Origin: Gammaproteobacteria bacterium
Lineage (GTDB): Bacteria > Pseudomonadota > Gammaproteobacteria > Acidiferrobacterales > SZUA-150
Length of the DNA: 9,897 nt
Direction: 5' to 3'
Assembly (NCBI GenBank): GCA_029880755.1
Contig: JAOUNW010000077.1
Span: 1-9,897, forward strand
Shown in pieces: positions 1-7,344 of this stretch. A program made the position numbers and the translations under genes. The notes beneath the pieces are model-generated. The model did no database searches, was not told the DNA's origin, and was given only the letters and a program-made list of their open reading frames with translations. How positions within the stretch are numbered: position 1 is the stretch's first letter; each line of letters starts with the position of its first letter.

Positions 1-291
1 ACACAAATCGAGAAAAACATTACTTTGCAATCCCAAATACTTGATGCATTGTGGCCCTTGTTGGCATCTGGAGGTAAGCTTCTTTATGCCACTTGCTCAG
101 TGTTACCCGACGAAAATGAGGCCCAGATGACATCTTTTATTAGCCGTCATGCTGACGCAATACCTGAATCTCTGGGGTTCCGTGATCCGGAAAAACGGAT
201 TCGACCCGCCCAGCTTCCGATCGGCATTCAGATCTTGCCCGGCCGTCACGAACTGGATGGATTTTATTATGCGCGATTGCGAAAAACCTGA
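1..291 (+). CDS. rsmB: 16S rRNA (cytosine-967-C5)-methyltransferase RsmB, C-terminal part
   Basis: This is the last 96 residues of a Sun/RsmB family enzyme, which uses S-adenosylmethionine to methylate C967 of 16S rRNA in the cytoplasm. The frame is open from base 1, so the gene begins upstream of the window. Visible hallmarks are GGKLLYATCSVLPDEN (bases 73-120), whose TCS cysteine corresponds to the catalytic nucleophile of the family, and the terminal LPG...DGFYYARL block with which RsmB proteins typically end. The N-terminal NusB-like RNA-binding domain and the SAM-binding motifs are outside the window. The stop (289-291) lies inside the next gene, so translation of the two is probably coupled. 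In pseudomonads rsmB also sits next to trkA. Identification is confident; only RsmB paralogues such as RsmF would be alternatives, and the short C-terminus without a PUA-like tail argues against that. Confidence 0.93.
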   Translation, partial: TQIEKNITLQSQILDALWPLLASGGKLLYATCSVLPDENEAQMTSFISRHADAIPESLGFRDPEKRIRPAQLPIGIQILPGRHELDGFYYARLRKT

Positions 292-856
292 GCCAAACAT
301 AGCGCCTTTGTGTCTGCTGCTGTTGGCGATATTCGTCTCATGTCCTGCTATTGCCGAGTTCCAGGTATCCAATATTGAACCACGACTGACAAAAACAACG
401 CTACACGTTACAGGCATCCTTGATCTTGGTCTGAGTGATAAAGCGGAAGAAGCACTCAGCAAGGGCATACCTCTAGATATCGTCATTGACTTGTCCCTGA
501 GCAAAAAGCGAACGTTTTTGTGGAACGATAGAATTTCGATGTGGATTATTCGCCGAAATATCCGTTACCACGCCCTGTCCGGGCAATATCTGGTGATACC
601 GGATGCATCGGAAAGCGACAAACCTGCAATTGAAAGCTTCAGCTCATTACAGGAAGCCATGGCACAAGTCGGTAACCTGGACTTCGACCAACTCGAGCTG
701 TCGGCTGACAAGCTACAGGGCGATAACGACTACGTAATGGATGTTCGCGCCTACCTTGATATCGCCAGGCTCCCGGCTCCTCTCAGGCCGGTCGCGTACA
801 CCTCGCCTGCGTGGCATTTAAACAGCGGTTGGACACAGTGGAACGTACTGCGCTGA
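269..856 (+). CDS. Secreted DUF4390 family protein
   Basis: A 195-residue protein of unknown biochemical function. The ATG at 269 is chosen because it directly precedes a classic signal peptide: a short polar start, a hydrophobic core (about residues 11-24, PLCLLLLAIFVS) and an AIA|EF signal peptidase I site near residue 29. An upstream in-frame ATG at 149 would add 40 residues that merely shadow rsmB. The mature protein has the features I associate with DUF4390: SNIEPRL at the start, an LSDKAEEALSKGIPL segment (about 55-69), an RYHALSGQYLV segment (99-109) and a C-terminal AWHLNSGWTQW. The cysteine at residue 25 is not in a good lipobox, so a lipoprotein is unlikely. It overlaps rsmB by 23 bases and the kinase gene downstream. 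This family commonly precedes NtrY-type kinases in beta- and gammaproteobacteria, so a periplasmic accessory role in that signalling pathway is a reasonable guess but is unproven. Confidence 0.85.
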   Translation: MRDCEKPEPNIAPLCLLLLAIFVSCPAIAEFQVSNIEPRLTKTTLHVTGILDLGLSDKAEEALSKGIPLDIVIDLSLSKKRTFLWNDRISMWIIRRNIRYHALSGQYLVIPDASESDKPAIESFSSLQEAMAQVGNLDFDQLELSADKLQGDNDYVMDVRAYLDIARLPAPLRPVAYTSPAWHLNSGWTQWNVLR

Positions 857-3117
857 CGCACAAAGGGATTGGCATTATACCGCTGACAGTTTTGTCGGCA
901 CTCTTGTTTATCGCCCTGCTGATGATGAATGCTGCAACTCAGAACTCTTCGTTGTTCGGCAATATGTATTCGAGCCTTCTATTAATTAATGTGCTTGGCG
1001 TCATACTGCTACTGGGCCTTATTCTATTTAATATTTATCATCTGTTTATTCAGTTACGCGCCAGAGCTGTCGGTTCGCGGCTTACGTTGCGTCTGCTTGG
1101 AGTTCTGGTGTTATTGGCGGTAACTCCTGTTTCTGTGGTTTATTTTTTCTCCCTGCAGGCACTAAATCGCGGCATCGATAGTTGGTTCGATGTGAAAATA
1201 GAGCAAGCCATGGATGATGCCCTAATGCTTGGCCGCACCGCTTTTGATGCCCTCAAACAGGATCTCGCTGCAACTGCGGAAGATATGGCGATAGAACTGG
1301 AAAATACTTCCGACAAACTCGCCCTGACTGCATTAAACTACCTGCGCGAACAACATAACGTTTCGGAACTGACCCTGTACAACCCAAATGGTCAAATCAT
1401 TGCTTCCAGCAGTAAGGAAGGACCGGACCTTACCAGCCTGATTCCTATCCCGCCGGATGAAACCGTCATGTCCCAGATTCGGCAGGGGCTTACCTATGCC
1501 AACCTCGATCCAGTTGGCACATCTGATTTGCGGTTACGGGTAGTGGTCCCTGTATACGGCAATAAAGTCGGCAGTCCGGTTCGGACTCTGCAGGTGTTGC
1601 AACAACTGCCTAATCGATACACCAAATTAGGTGAAAGCGTGCAGTCTGCTTTTGCTGAGTATGAAAAATTGGCGTATTTGCGCGGACCTTTAAAATTTGG
1701 CTTTACGCTGTCTCTGAGCCTGGTCGCGCTAATGACAATGCTCATAGTAGTTTCCGGAGCCATATTTACAGCCAGAAGAGTCGTAAAGCCGCTGCGCGAT
1801 CTTGCCGAGGGTACCGAAGCAGTTGCCAAAGGAGATTATAGCAAGCAGTTGCCAGCGGGCGGTGATGATGAGTTCGGGATGCTTGCGAGATCCTTTAATG
1901 AGATGACCCACCAGGTGCATCGCGCACAAACTCAGTTGCGGCGCAGCCAATTTGAGGCAGAGGCCCAGCGCACTTATCTGGAAACAGTATTGGAGCATTT
2001 GTCCTCGGGTGTTATCTCCTTTGATCAGCGACAACGATTACGAACTTACAATTCGGCTGCGGTACAAATTTTGGGTATCAATTTGGAGAACAACCAGAAG
2101 AAGCCCCTGGCGTCTATATCTACCGATCATGAACAACTGGCACCCTTCGTAGATACAGTTCGTGAGGCCGTTAGTAACAACCAACAGGAGTGGCATGCAG
2201 ACATTGTGCTTTATCAACAGGCGGGTAGACGTGTTTTGATGCTGAGAGGCACCAAGATGTCAGCGCTGACATCTCGACGCAGTGGTTACGTCGTCGTATT
2301 CGATGACGTAACTGCTCTGATCCAGGCACAACGTGATGCGGCCTGGGGTGAAGTTGCCAGGCGCCTGGCACACGAAATAAAGAACCCCCTGACTCCTATA
2401 CAGTTATCGGCAGAAAGAATTCGCCACAAATGCATGAAACAACTGGATGAAAAGACCCAGAATACCCTGGAGCGGGCGACCACTACCATTATCGACCAGG
2501 TGGAGGCCCTGAAAACCATGGTTAATGCCTTTTCGGACTACGCGCGGCCTATGCAGATGCAGCGCCAACCCGTAGATCTGAATACGCTCATTAAAGACAT
2601 TAAAGAGTTATATCGAGTAAGTGCTTATACCCAGGATTCACAAAAACAGCAAAGTCACCCCAATCTGAGTATTGAGCTCGATCTGGATGATGAACTGCCA
2701 AAGATCATGGCCGACCCCGGGCGCCTGAGACAAATTCTTCACAATTTAATGTTAAATGCAGGCGAGGCACTAGCCGGCAAAAATAATTCCCGCGTACGCA
2801 TCACAACTCGTTGCATTACTAAGGATAATTGTCATACGGTACACCTATCTATAGAAGACAACGGTTCCGGTATACCACCAGAGATGATGGACCGTCTGTT
2901 TGAACCGTATGTTACCAGCAAGGAAAAAGGCACTGGCCTCGGGCTTGCGATCGTCAAAAAAATTGTTGAGGAGCACAGCGGATCACTGTGGGTGGAAAAT
3001 ATCGAGAAAGGTGGCGCTTGCATTCATTTGCATTTGCCAGTAAACCCTGCTTTGGAGACTGGTAACAAAACAAACGCCATGCACAACGTCCCGTCACCCA
3101 AGGAGAGCCAGGCATGA
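811..3117 (+). CDS. NtrY-like membrane sensor histidine kinase (HAMP-PAS-HisKA-HATPase)
   Basis: A 768-residue sensor kinase expected in the inner membrane, phosphorylating the regulator encoded just downstream. Domain order with approximate residues: three transmembrane helices (22-40, 54-80, 92-116), a periplasmic sensor segment (117-295), a fourth helix (296-320), HAMP (321-375), a coiled linker, PAS (385-500), HisKA (512-580) with phosphoacceptor His521 in HEIKNPLTPIQLSAERI, and an ATPase domain with N-box LRQILHNLMLNAGEAL (639-654), G1 DNGSGIP (683-689) and G2 GTGLGLAIV (707-715). All catalytic boxes are intact. The HEIKNPLTPIQLSAERI form and the three-plus-one TM topology are typical of NtrY. 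The start is uncertain: GTG 811 gives the longest protein, while TTG 829 and GTG 838 are in frame and reduce the overlap with DUF4390. None has a clear Shine-Dalgarno sequence, so coupling to the upstream gene is likely. The signal is unknown; it may not be nitrogen despite the family name. Confidence 0.93.
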   Translation: MAFKQRLDTVERTALTHKGIGIIPLTVLSALLFIALLMMNAATQNSSLFGNMYSSLLLINVLGVILLLGLILFNIYHLFIQLRARAVGSRLTLRLLGVLVLLAVTPVSVVYFFSLQALNRGIDSWFDVKIEQAMDDALMLGRTAFDALKQDLAATAEDMAIELENTSDKLALTALNYLREQHNVSELTLYNPNGQIIASSSKEGPDLTSLIPIPPDETVMSQIRQGLTYANLDPVGTSDLRLRVVVPVYGNKVGSPVRTLQVLQQLPNRYTKLGESVQSAFAEYEKLAYLRGPLKFGFTLSLSLVALMTMLIVVSGAIFTARRVVKPLRDLAEGTEAVAKGDYSKQLPAGGDDEFGMLARSFNEMTHQVHRAQTQLRRSQFEAEAQRTYLETVLEHLSSGVISFDQRQRLRTYNSAAVQILGINLENNQKKPLASISTDHEQLAPFVDTVREAVSNNQQEWHADIVLYQQAGRRVLMLRGTKMSALTSRRSGYVVVFDDVTALIQAQRDAAWGEVARRLAHEIKNPLTPIQLSAERIRHKCMKQLDEKTQNTLERATTTIIDQVEALKTMVNAFSDYARPMQMQRQPVDLNTLIKDIKELYRVSAYTQDSQKQQSHPNLSIELDLDDELPKIMADPGRLRQILHNLMLNAGEALAGKNNSRVRITTRCITKDNCHTVHLSIEDNGSGIPPEMMDRLFEPYVTSKEKGTGLGLAIVKKIVEEHSGSLWVENIEKGGACIHLHLPVNPALETGNKTNAMHNVPSPKESQA

Positions 3118-4490
3118 GCCGGGGAGAAATCCTGGTAATCGATGATGAACCGGATATTCGGCGTCTGGTTCAGGAAATACTTGAGGATGAAAACTACCAG
3201 GTCGTCACTGCCGCAGATGCCGCGGACGCCAAAAATTCGCTTCAGCGCTTTCACCCTGATTTAATACTGCTTGATATTTGGATGCCCGATATAGATGGTA
3301 TCACCCTCCTAAAGGAGTGGTCGACCTCTGGCGCACTTCATGCGCCCGTGGTGATGATGTCAGGTCATGCCAATATTGAGACCGCCGTCGAGGCAACCCG
3401 TCTGGGTGCCTATGATTTTATCGAAAAGCCACTTTCCACCGGAAAATTGTTGGTCACCATTGACCGCGCCCTACAAAGCGCCAGGCTTCGCCAGGAAAAC
3501 CTGAGCCTGAAATCCCGGGTGGAGCCAGTCTCCACCGTCACCGGCAAATCCGAGGTCGTGCAATCCCTGAAAGAAGGCATCGAGCGCATCGCGGCAACCG
3601 ATGCGTGGGTACTTATAAGCGGCGAGGCTGGATGCGGGAAGACCGTGGCGGCGCGGTTTCTACACAGCCAAAGCCCGAGGTCCGACAAACCGTTTGTGGA
3701 AATAAGCCCAGCCGCTATTCCGGAACAGGACTTACTGGTTCATCTGTTTGGCCGGGAGCACCAGGGAAACGTAGACCTTGGCAGCTTTGAGCAAGCAAGC
3801 GGAGGCACTCTTTTGCTAAATGAAATTGGGGACCTCGACCTGGATGTTCAGTCCAAACTACTCCATGCCCTGGAAGAAAAGCGATTTCAGCGGGTTGGTG
3901 GCACAAACCCAATAGAGCTCAATGTTCGAGTGCTGGCGACTACTAGCCATAATATCGAACAGGCAATCGCACAGGGCCGGTTTCGCGAAGACCTCTATTA
4001 CCGCCTGAATGTGGTTCCTCTTACCATTCCCCCCCTTAGAGAGCACCGCGAAGATGTACCGGAACTCATTAATTTTTACGTGGACTGGTTAACCGAAAAA
4101 GAGCATCTTAGCTATCGAAAGTTTTCCACAGGCGCACTTAATCTTTTAAGGAATTATTCCTGGCCGGGCAATATAAGAGAACTTAAAAATCTGGTGCAGA
4201 GGTTATTGATATTGAATCGAGGCCCGGAAATTAATGCAGATGAGGTCGGACAGTCTTTGAGCATGGGCACCACAAATTCAACGAGTAATGAGGATAAAAG
4301 TACACATCGCCTGTTCCAGTTACCACTAAGGGAAGCAAGAGATGAGTTCGAAAAGGCTTATCTCGAACATCAACTTAGAGAAAACAATGGCAACGTGAGC
4401 TATGTGGCAGAGAAAGCGGGTATGGAGAGAACACATCTTTACCGGAAATTAAAACAGTTAGGCATAAACCCCAAAAATCACAAAGAATAA
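3114..4490 (+). CDS. NtrX-like response regulator, AAA+ type lacking the GAFTGA loop
   Basis: A 458-residue partner of the upstream kinase. The ATG at 3114 overlaps the kinase stop (ATGA) and is preceded by a strong AAGGAG (3100-3105) with 8-base spacing. The receiver domain (1-125) has acidic pair Asp10/Asp11, phosphoacceptor Asp54 in LLDIWMPD, Ser83 and Lys105. The AAA+ domain (about 140-365) has Walker A GEAGCGKT (170-177), a GGTLLLNEIGD Walker B region (230-240), arginine-rich GRFREDLYYRLNV (288-300) and sensor II WPGNIREL (350-357). A Fis-type HTH (about 405-450) contains GNVSYVAEKAGMERTHLYRKLKQLGI. The C-terminal pattern matches NtrX rather than NtrC. Two oddities stand out. The segment between LFGRE and SFEQA is about five residues shorter than in NtrC and has no GAFTGA, so it should not engage sigma-54 in the classical way. 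Walker B has Asn236 instead of Asp. It probably acts as a DNA-binding regulator with sigma-70 or as a repressor (inference). Confidence 0.92.
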   Translation: MSRGEILVIDDEPDIRRLVQEILEDENYQVVTAADAADAKNSLQRFHPDLILLDIWMPDIDGITLLKEWSTSGALHAPVVMMSGHANIETAVEATRLGAYDFIEKPLSTGKLLVTIDRALQSARLRQENLSLKSRVEPVSTVTGKSEVVQSLKEGIERIAATDAWVLISGEAGCGKTVAARFLHSQSPRSDKPFVEISPAAIPEQDLLVHLFGREHQGNVDLGSFEQASGGTLLLNEIGDLDLDVQSKLLHALEEKRFQRVGGTNPIELNVRVLATTSHNIEQAIAQGRFREDLYYRLNVVPLTIPPLREHREDVPELINFYVDWLTEKEHLSYRKFSTGALNLLRNYSWPGNIRELKNLVQRLLILNRGPEINADEVGQSLSMGTTNSTSNEDKSTHRLFQLPLREARDEFEKAYLEHQLRENNGNVSYVAEKAGMERTHLYRKLKQLGINPKNHKE

Positions 4491-4508
4491 TTTTTTGAAG
4501 AACAGATA

Positions 4509-5888
4509 ATGAAAATAATAATTTTGGGTGCGGGCCAGGTTGGTACATCAGTAGCGGAAAATCTGGTGAACGAGGCCAACGATATCACTATCGTAGACCT
4601 GGACTCCGGTCATCTGGAGGACGTGCAAAATCGCCTGGATCTGAGAACCGTTGTTGGTAATGGGGCTTTCCCAGACGTACTGCTCAATGCCGGCGCAGAG
4701 GACGCGGACATGATACTGGCCGTAACCAACAGCGACGAGACCAACATGGCAGCTTGCCAGATCGCCTACACGTTGTTTCATACTCCGACAAAAATTGCTC
4801 GTATACGCGCCGCTGAGTACCTTTCGCATCCAGAGATATTTGCCCAAGAAGCAATTCCAATCGACGTTATTATCAGCCCAGAGCAAATTGTAACGGATTA
4901 CGTGCAGCGCTTAATCGAATACCCCAGCGCACTTCAGGTGCTCGATTTTGCCGGCGGCCTGGTACAACTCGTCGCGGTCAAGGCTTATCATGGTGGTCCA
5001 CTTGTAGGCCATGAACTTCGGGCTCTAAGAGATCATTTACCGGGCATCGATACCCGCGTGGCCGCCATTTATCGGAAGAACCGGGCCATCTTGCCGGAAG
5101 GTGACACTATTATTGAAGTAGATGATGAGGTCTTTTTCATCGCAGCACGCAAACATATCCGCGCCGTGATGAGCGAGTTACGCAAACTGGATAAACCCGT
5201 GAAAAGAGTCATGCTGGCCGGAGGTGGAAATATCGGCCGACGCCTTGCCAAATCGCTGGAAACCAAAAACTATTTAACCAAGCTCATCGACCACAACCCC
5301 ATGCGCGCAAAAAGTGTTGCCGAAGATCTGAATAAAACTATTGTTCTTTATGGCGATGCGGCGGATGAGGAGTTATTGATGAAAGAAGGCATTGAGGAAA
5401 CTGATGCCTTTTGTGCACTTACCAATGACGATGAAGCCAACATTCTTTCGTCAATGCTGGCGAAAAGATTAGGCGCCAGAAAGGTTATGACACTAATTAA
5501 TCGTGGCGCTTATGTAGATCTTGTTCAGGCTGGCGGCCAAATCGATATTGCGATTTCGCCACAGCAAGCAACTATTGGCAGCCTGTTGGCCCATGTACGC
5601 CGAGGTGATGTGGTCGCGGTTCATGCATTACGCCGCGGAGCCGCTGAAGCCATTGAGGCAGTCGCCCACGGAGACGCCAACACCTCCAAAGTCGTTGGGC
5701 ATGCAGTGCAAGATATCAGGCTTCCGAAAGGCACCACCATTGGCGCTATCGTGCGAGACGGCGAAGTTATTATTGCTCATCATGATACGGTCATACAGGC
5801 AAACGATCATGTTATTTTATTCGTTGTAGACAAAAAATGTATTCCGGACGTAGAAAGACTATTTCAGGTGGCCTACACCTTTTTTTAA
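4509..5888 (+). CDS. trkA: Trk potassium uptake regulatory subunit TrkA
   Basis: A 459-residue cytoplasmic peripheral protein that binds NAD(H)/nucleotides and gates the TrkH K+ channel. Length matches the E. coli protein closely. It shows the expected internal duplication: RCK-N domain one with GAGQVG (8-13) and the acidic residue at the end of beta-2 (VDLD, 29-32), a TrkA-C domain around 140-220, RCK-N domain two beginning at VMLAGGGNIGRRLAK (234-248) with LIDHN (259-263), and a second TrkA-C domain (about 365-448). It ends LFQVAYTFF; a short Phe-rich end is common in TrkA. The start has a modest GAAG (4497-4500) eight bases upstream. Only 18 bases separate it from the regulator gene, and I see no convincing promoter there, so it is probably co-transcribed. 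The last codons overlap a hairpin plus T-run (see the 5866-5886 entry). Confidence 0.97.
   Translation: MKIIILGAGQVGTSVAENLVNEANDITIVDLDSGHLEDVQNRLDLRTVVGNGAFPDVLLNAGAEDADMILAVTNSDETNMAACQIAYTLFHTPTKIARIRAAEYLSHPEIFAQEAIPIDVIISPEQIVTDYVQRLIEYPSALQVLDFAGGLVQLVAVKAYHGGPLVGHELRALRDHLPGIDTRVAAIYRKNRAILPEGDTIIEVDDEVFFIAARKHIRAVMSELRKLDKPVKRVMLAGGGNIGRRLAKSLETKNYLTKLIDHNPMRAKSVAEDLNKTIVLYGDAADEELLMKEGIEETDAFCALTNDDEANILSSMLAKRLGARKVMTLINRGAYVDLVQAGGQIDIAISPQQATIGSLLAHVRRGDVVAVHALRRGAAEAIEAVAHGDANTSKVVGHAVQDIRLPKGTTIGAIVRDGEVIIAHHDTVIQANDHVILFVVDKKCIPDVERLFQVAYTFF
5866..5886 (+). terminator. Terminator-like hairpin at the trkA/trkH junction
   Basis: AGGTG (5866-5870), loop GCCTA, CACCT (5876-5880), then an uninterrupted run of seven T (5880-5886). 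The five-pair stem is perfect and the T-run is immediate, the layout of a weak intrinsic terminator. It overlaps the final trkA codons (GTG GCC TAC ACC TTT TTT TAA) and ends five bases before the trkH ATG. AGGTGG within the 5' arm is also the only purine-rich Shine-Dalgarno-like stretch before trkH, though at about 20 bases it is too far away for a standard one. A stem of only five pairs, three of them G-C, would terminate inefficiently, so partial attenuation is the likeliest effect if any. The Phe-Phe codons explain part of the T-run by coding constraint. Confidence 0.4.
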
Positions 5889-5891
5889 TAT

Positions 5892-7343
5892 ATGCAATAC
5901 ATTGTCATACAGCGTGTCACCGGCCTGCTGCTGATCATATTCAGCACCACTCTGTTACCACCGATACTCGTTTCCCAGATTTACGATGATGGCGCCAGCA
6001 AGAGTTTTCTGATCGCCTATGGCATAACACTCGTTACCGGGCTGGTTTTATGGTTACCCGTTAGCCGGGTGCGCAGAGAAGTGCGGCTAAGAGATGGCTT
6101 TATTATTGTTACGTTATTCTGGACCCTGCTGGCACTGGTGGGGGCCCTGCCTTTCGCTATTGCAGAAATGCCGCATATGCCTTTTACTGATTCCTTTTTT
6201 GAGTCCATGTCCGGCCTCACCACCACCGGTGCGACAGTGCTGACCGGTATCGATGACCTGCCTCAGTCCATCCGGTTTTACCGTCAGCAGCTTCAGTGGC
6301 TGGGCGGAATGGGTATTGTAGTACTGGCTGTTGCGGTAATGCCAATGCTTGGAGTTGGCGGTATGCAACTGTATCGGGCGGAAACACCAGGGCCCATGAA
6401 GGACAATAAACTAACCCCCCGCATCACCGAAACCGCCAAAGCGTTATGGTATATATACCTCGGGCTGACAGCCAGCTGCGCTTTCGCATATTGGGTTGCG
6501 GGGATGAGCCTATTCGATGCCGTAGGCCACAGTTTTTCGACCATCGCTATCGGTGGGTTTTCTACGCACGACCAAAGTATCGGTTACTTTAACAATATTG
6601 CAATTGAAATTGTCGGCATCGTCTTTATGCTGCTTGCGGGAATTAACTTCGCCCTTCACTTTCTTTCCTGGCGGAGTCGAAGCGCCAAACCTTATTTTGT
6701 GGATACAGAAGTAAAAGTATATATGGGCATAGTGGTTTTGATAAGCATTACCTCTATTTTGGTTCTTCACTTTGAGAATACTTACGACACCTGGCAACAG
6801 GCCATCCATCATGGTGTATTTCAGGCGGTATCGGTTGCCACAACTACTGGTTTTACCACCACGGGCTTCCATCTTTGGCCACTTTTTTTACCGGCGCTAC
6901 TTATTGTTTCAAGTTTTGTCGGTGGCTGTGCCGGATCCACCGCTGGCGGCATGAAGGTGATACGCGCCCTTTTGCTTTACAAACAGGGCAAACGTGAAAT
7001 CCTCAGATTGATTCATCCAGATGCGCTGTTCCCCATCAAAGTTGGCGGCAAACCAATGAGCGACAGAGTAATCAGCGCTGTTTGGGGATTTTTTGCTCTG
7101 TATGTGTTTTGTTTTTCCTGTTTATCGTTGCTAATGATAGCTAGCGGCAACGATATGGTAACAGCATTTTCTGCTGTAGCTGCCTGCCTGAACAATCTCG
7201 GTCCGGGCCTTGGTGAAGTTGCTGGTGATTACGGTGGCCTGAATGTGGCGAGCAAGTGGATCTTGTGTGTGGCCATGTTACTGGGCCGCCTTGAACTATT
7301 TACTTTGCTCGTAATTTTAAGTCCATCGTTTTGGCGTACTTAA
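5892..7343 (+). CDS. trkH: Trk potassium transporter membrane subunit TrkH
   Basis: A 483-residue inner membrane K+ channel-like transporter that works with TrkA; the length equals the usual TrkH length. The four pore-loop repeats are recognisable, each with its selectivity-filter glycine: GLTTTGAT (Gly113), STIAIGGF (around Gly221), ATTTGFTTTGF (Gly320) and NNLGPGLG (Gly437). Also present are LQWLGGMGIVVL (134-145), the GGCAGSTAGGMKVIR segment after the third filter (344-358) and the conserved Arg466 in GRLELF near the C-terminus. The alternation of hydrophobic stretches fits the 2TM-P-2TM plan repeated four times. The ATG at 5892 lies three bases after trkA and has no close Shine-Dalgarno sequence, suggesting translational coupling. 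TrkH rather than TrkG/KtrB is indicated by length and pairing with a two-RCK-domain TrkA. No terminator is visible after it; the next gene converges one base away. Confidence 0.97.
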   Translation: MQYIVIQRVTGLLLIIFSTTLLPPILVSQIYDDGASKSFLIAYGITLVTGLVLWLPVSRVRREVRLRDGFIIVTLFWTLLALVGALPFAIAEMPHMPFTDSFFESMSGLTTTGATVLTGIDDLPQSIRFYRQQLQWLGGMGIVVLAVAVMPMLGVGGMQLYRAETPGPMKDNKLTPRITETAKALWYIYLGLTASCAFAYWVAGMSLFDAVGHSFSTIAIGGFSTHDQSIGYFNNIAIEIVGIVFMLLAGINFALHFLSWRSRSAKPYFVDTEVKVYMGIVVLISITSILVLHFENTYDTWQQAIHHGVFQAVSVATTTGFTTTGFHLWPLFLPALLIVSSFVGGCAGSTAGGMKVIRALLLYKQGKREILRLIHPDALFPIKVGGKPMSDRVISAVWGFFALYVFCFSCLSLLMIASGNDMVTAFSAVAACLNNLGPGLGEVAGDYGGLNVASKWILCVAMLLGRLELFTLLVILSPSFWRT

Positions 7344-7344
7344 A

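Noticed and set aside
149..268. Forty-residue N-terminal extension of the DUF4390 protein from the ATG at 149
   Set aside because: It lies wholly inside rsmB in another frame and would bury the signal peptide; the ATG at 269 directly precedes it.
103..504. Open frame of 133 codons on the minus strand across rsmB and DUF4390
   Set aside because: Its overlap with two confidently assigned genes and lack of recognisable domains indicate an antisense shadow.
4472..4498. CAAAAA...TTTTTTG inverted repeat between the regulator gene and trkA as a terminator
   Set aside because: The stem is nearly all A-T with a loop of about 16 bases and lies against the trkA start; it would not form a stable intrinsic terminator.
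6510..6872. Open frame of 120 codons antisense to trkH
   Set aside because: It is a shadow of the well-conserved TrkH coding frame, with no family resemblance and no start signals.
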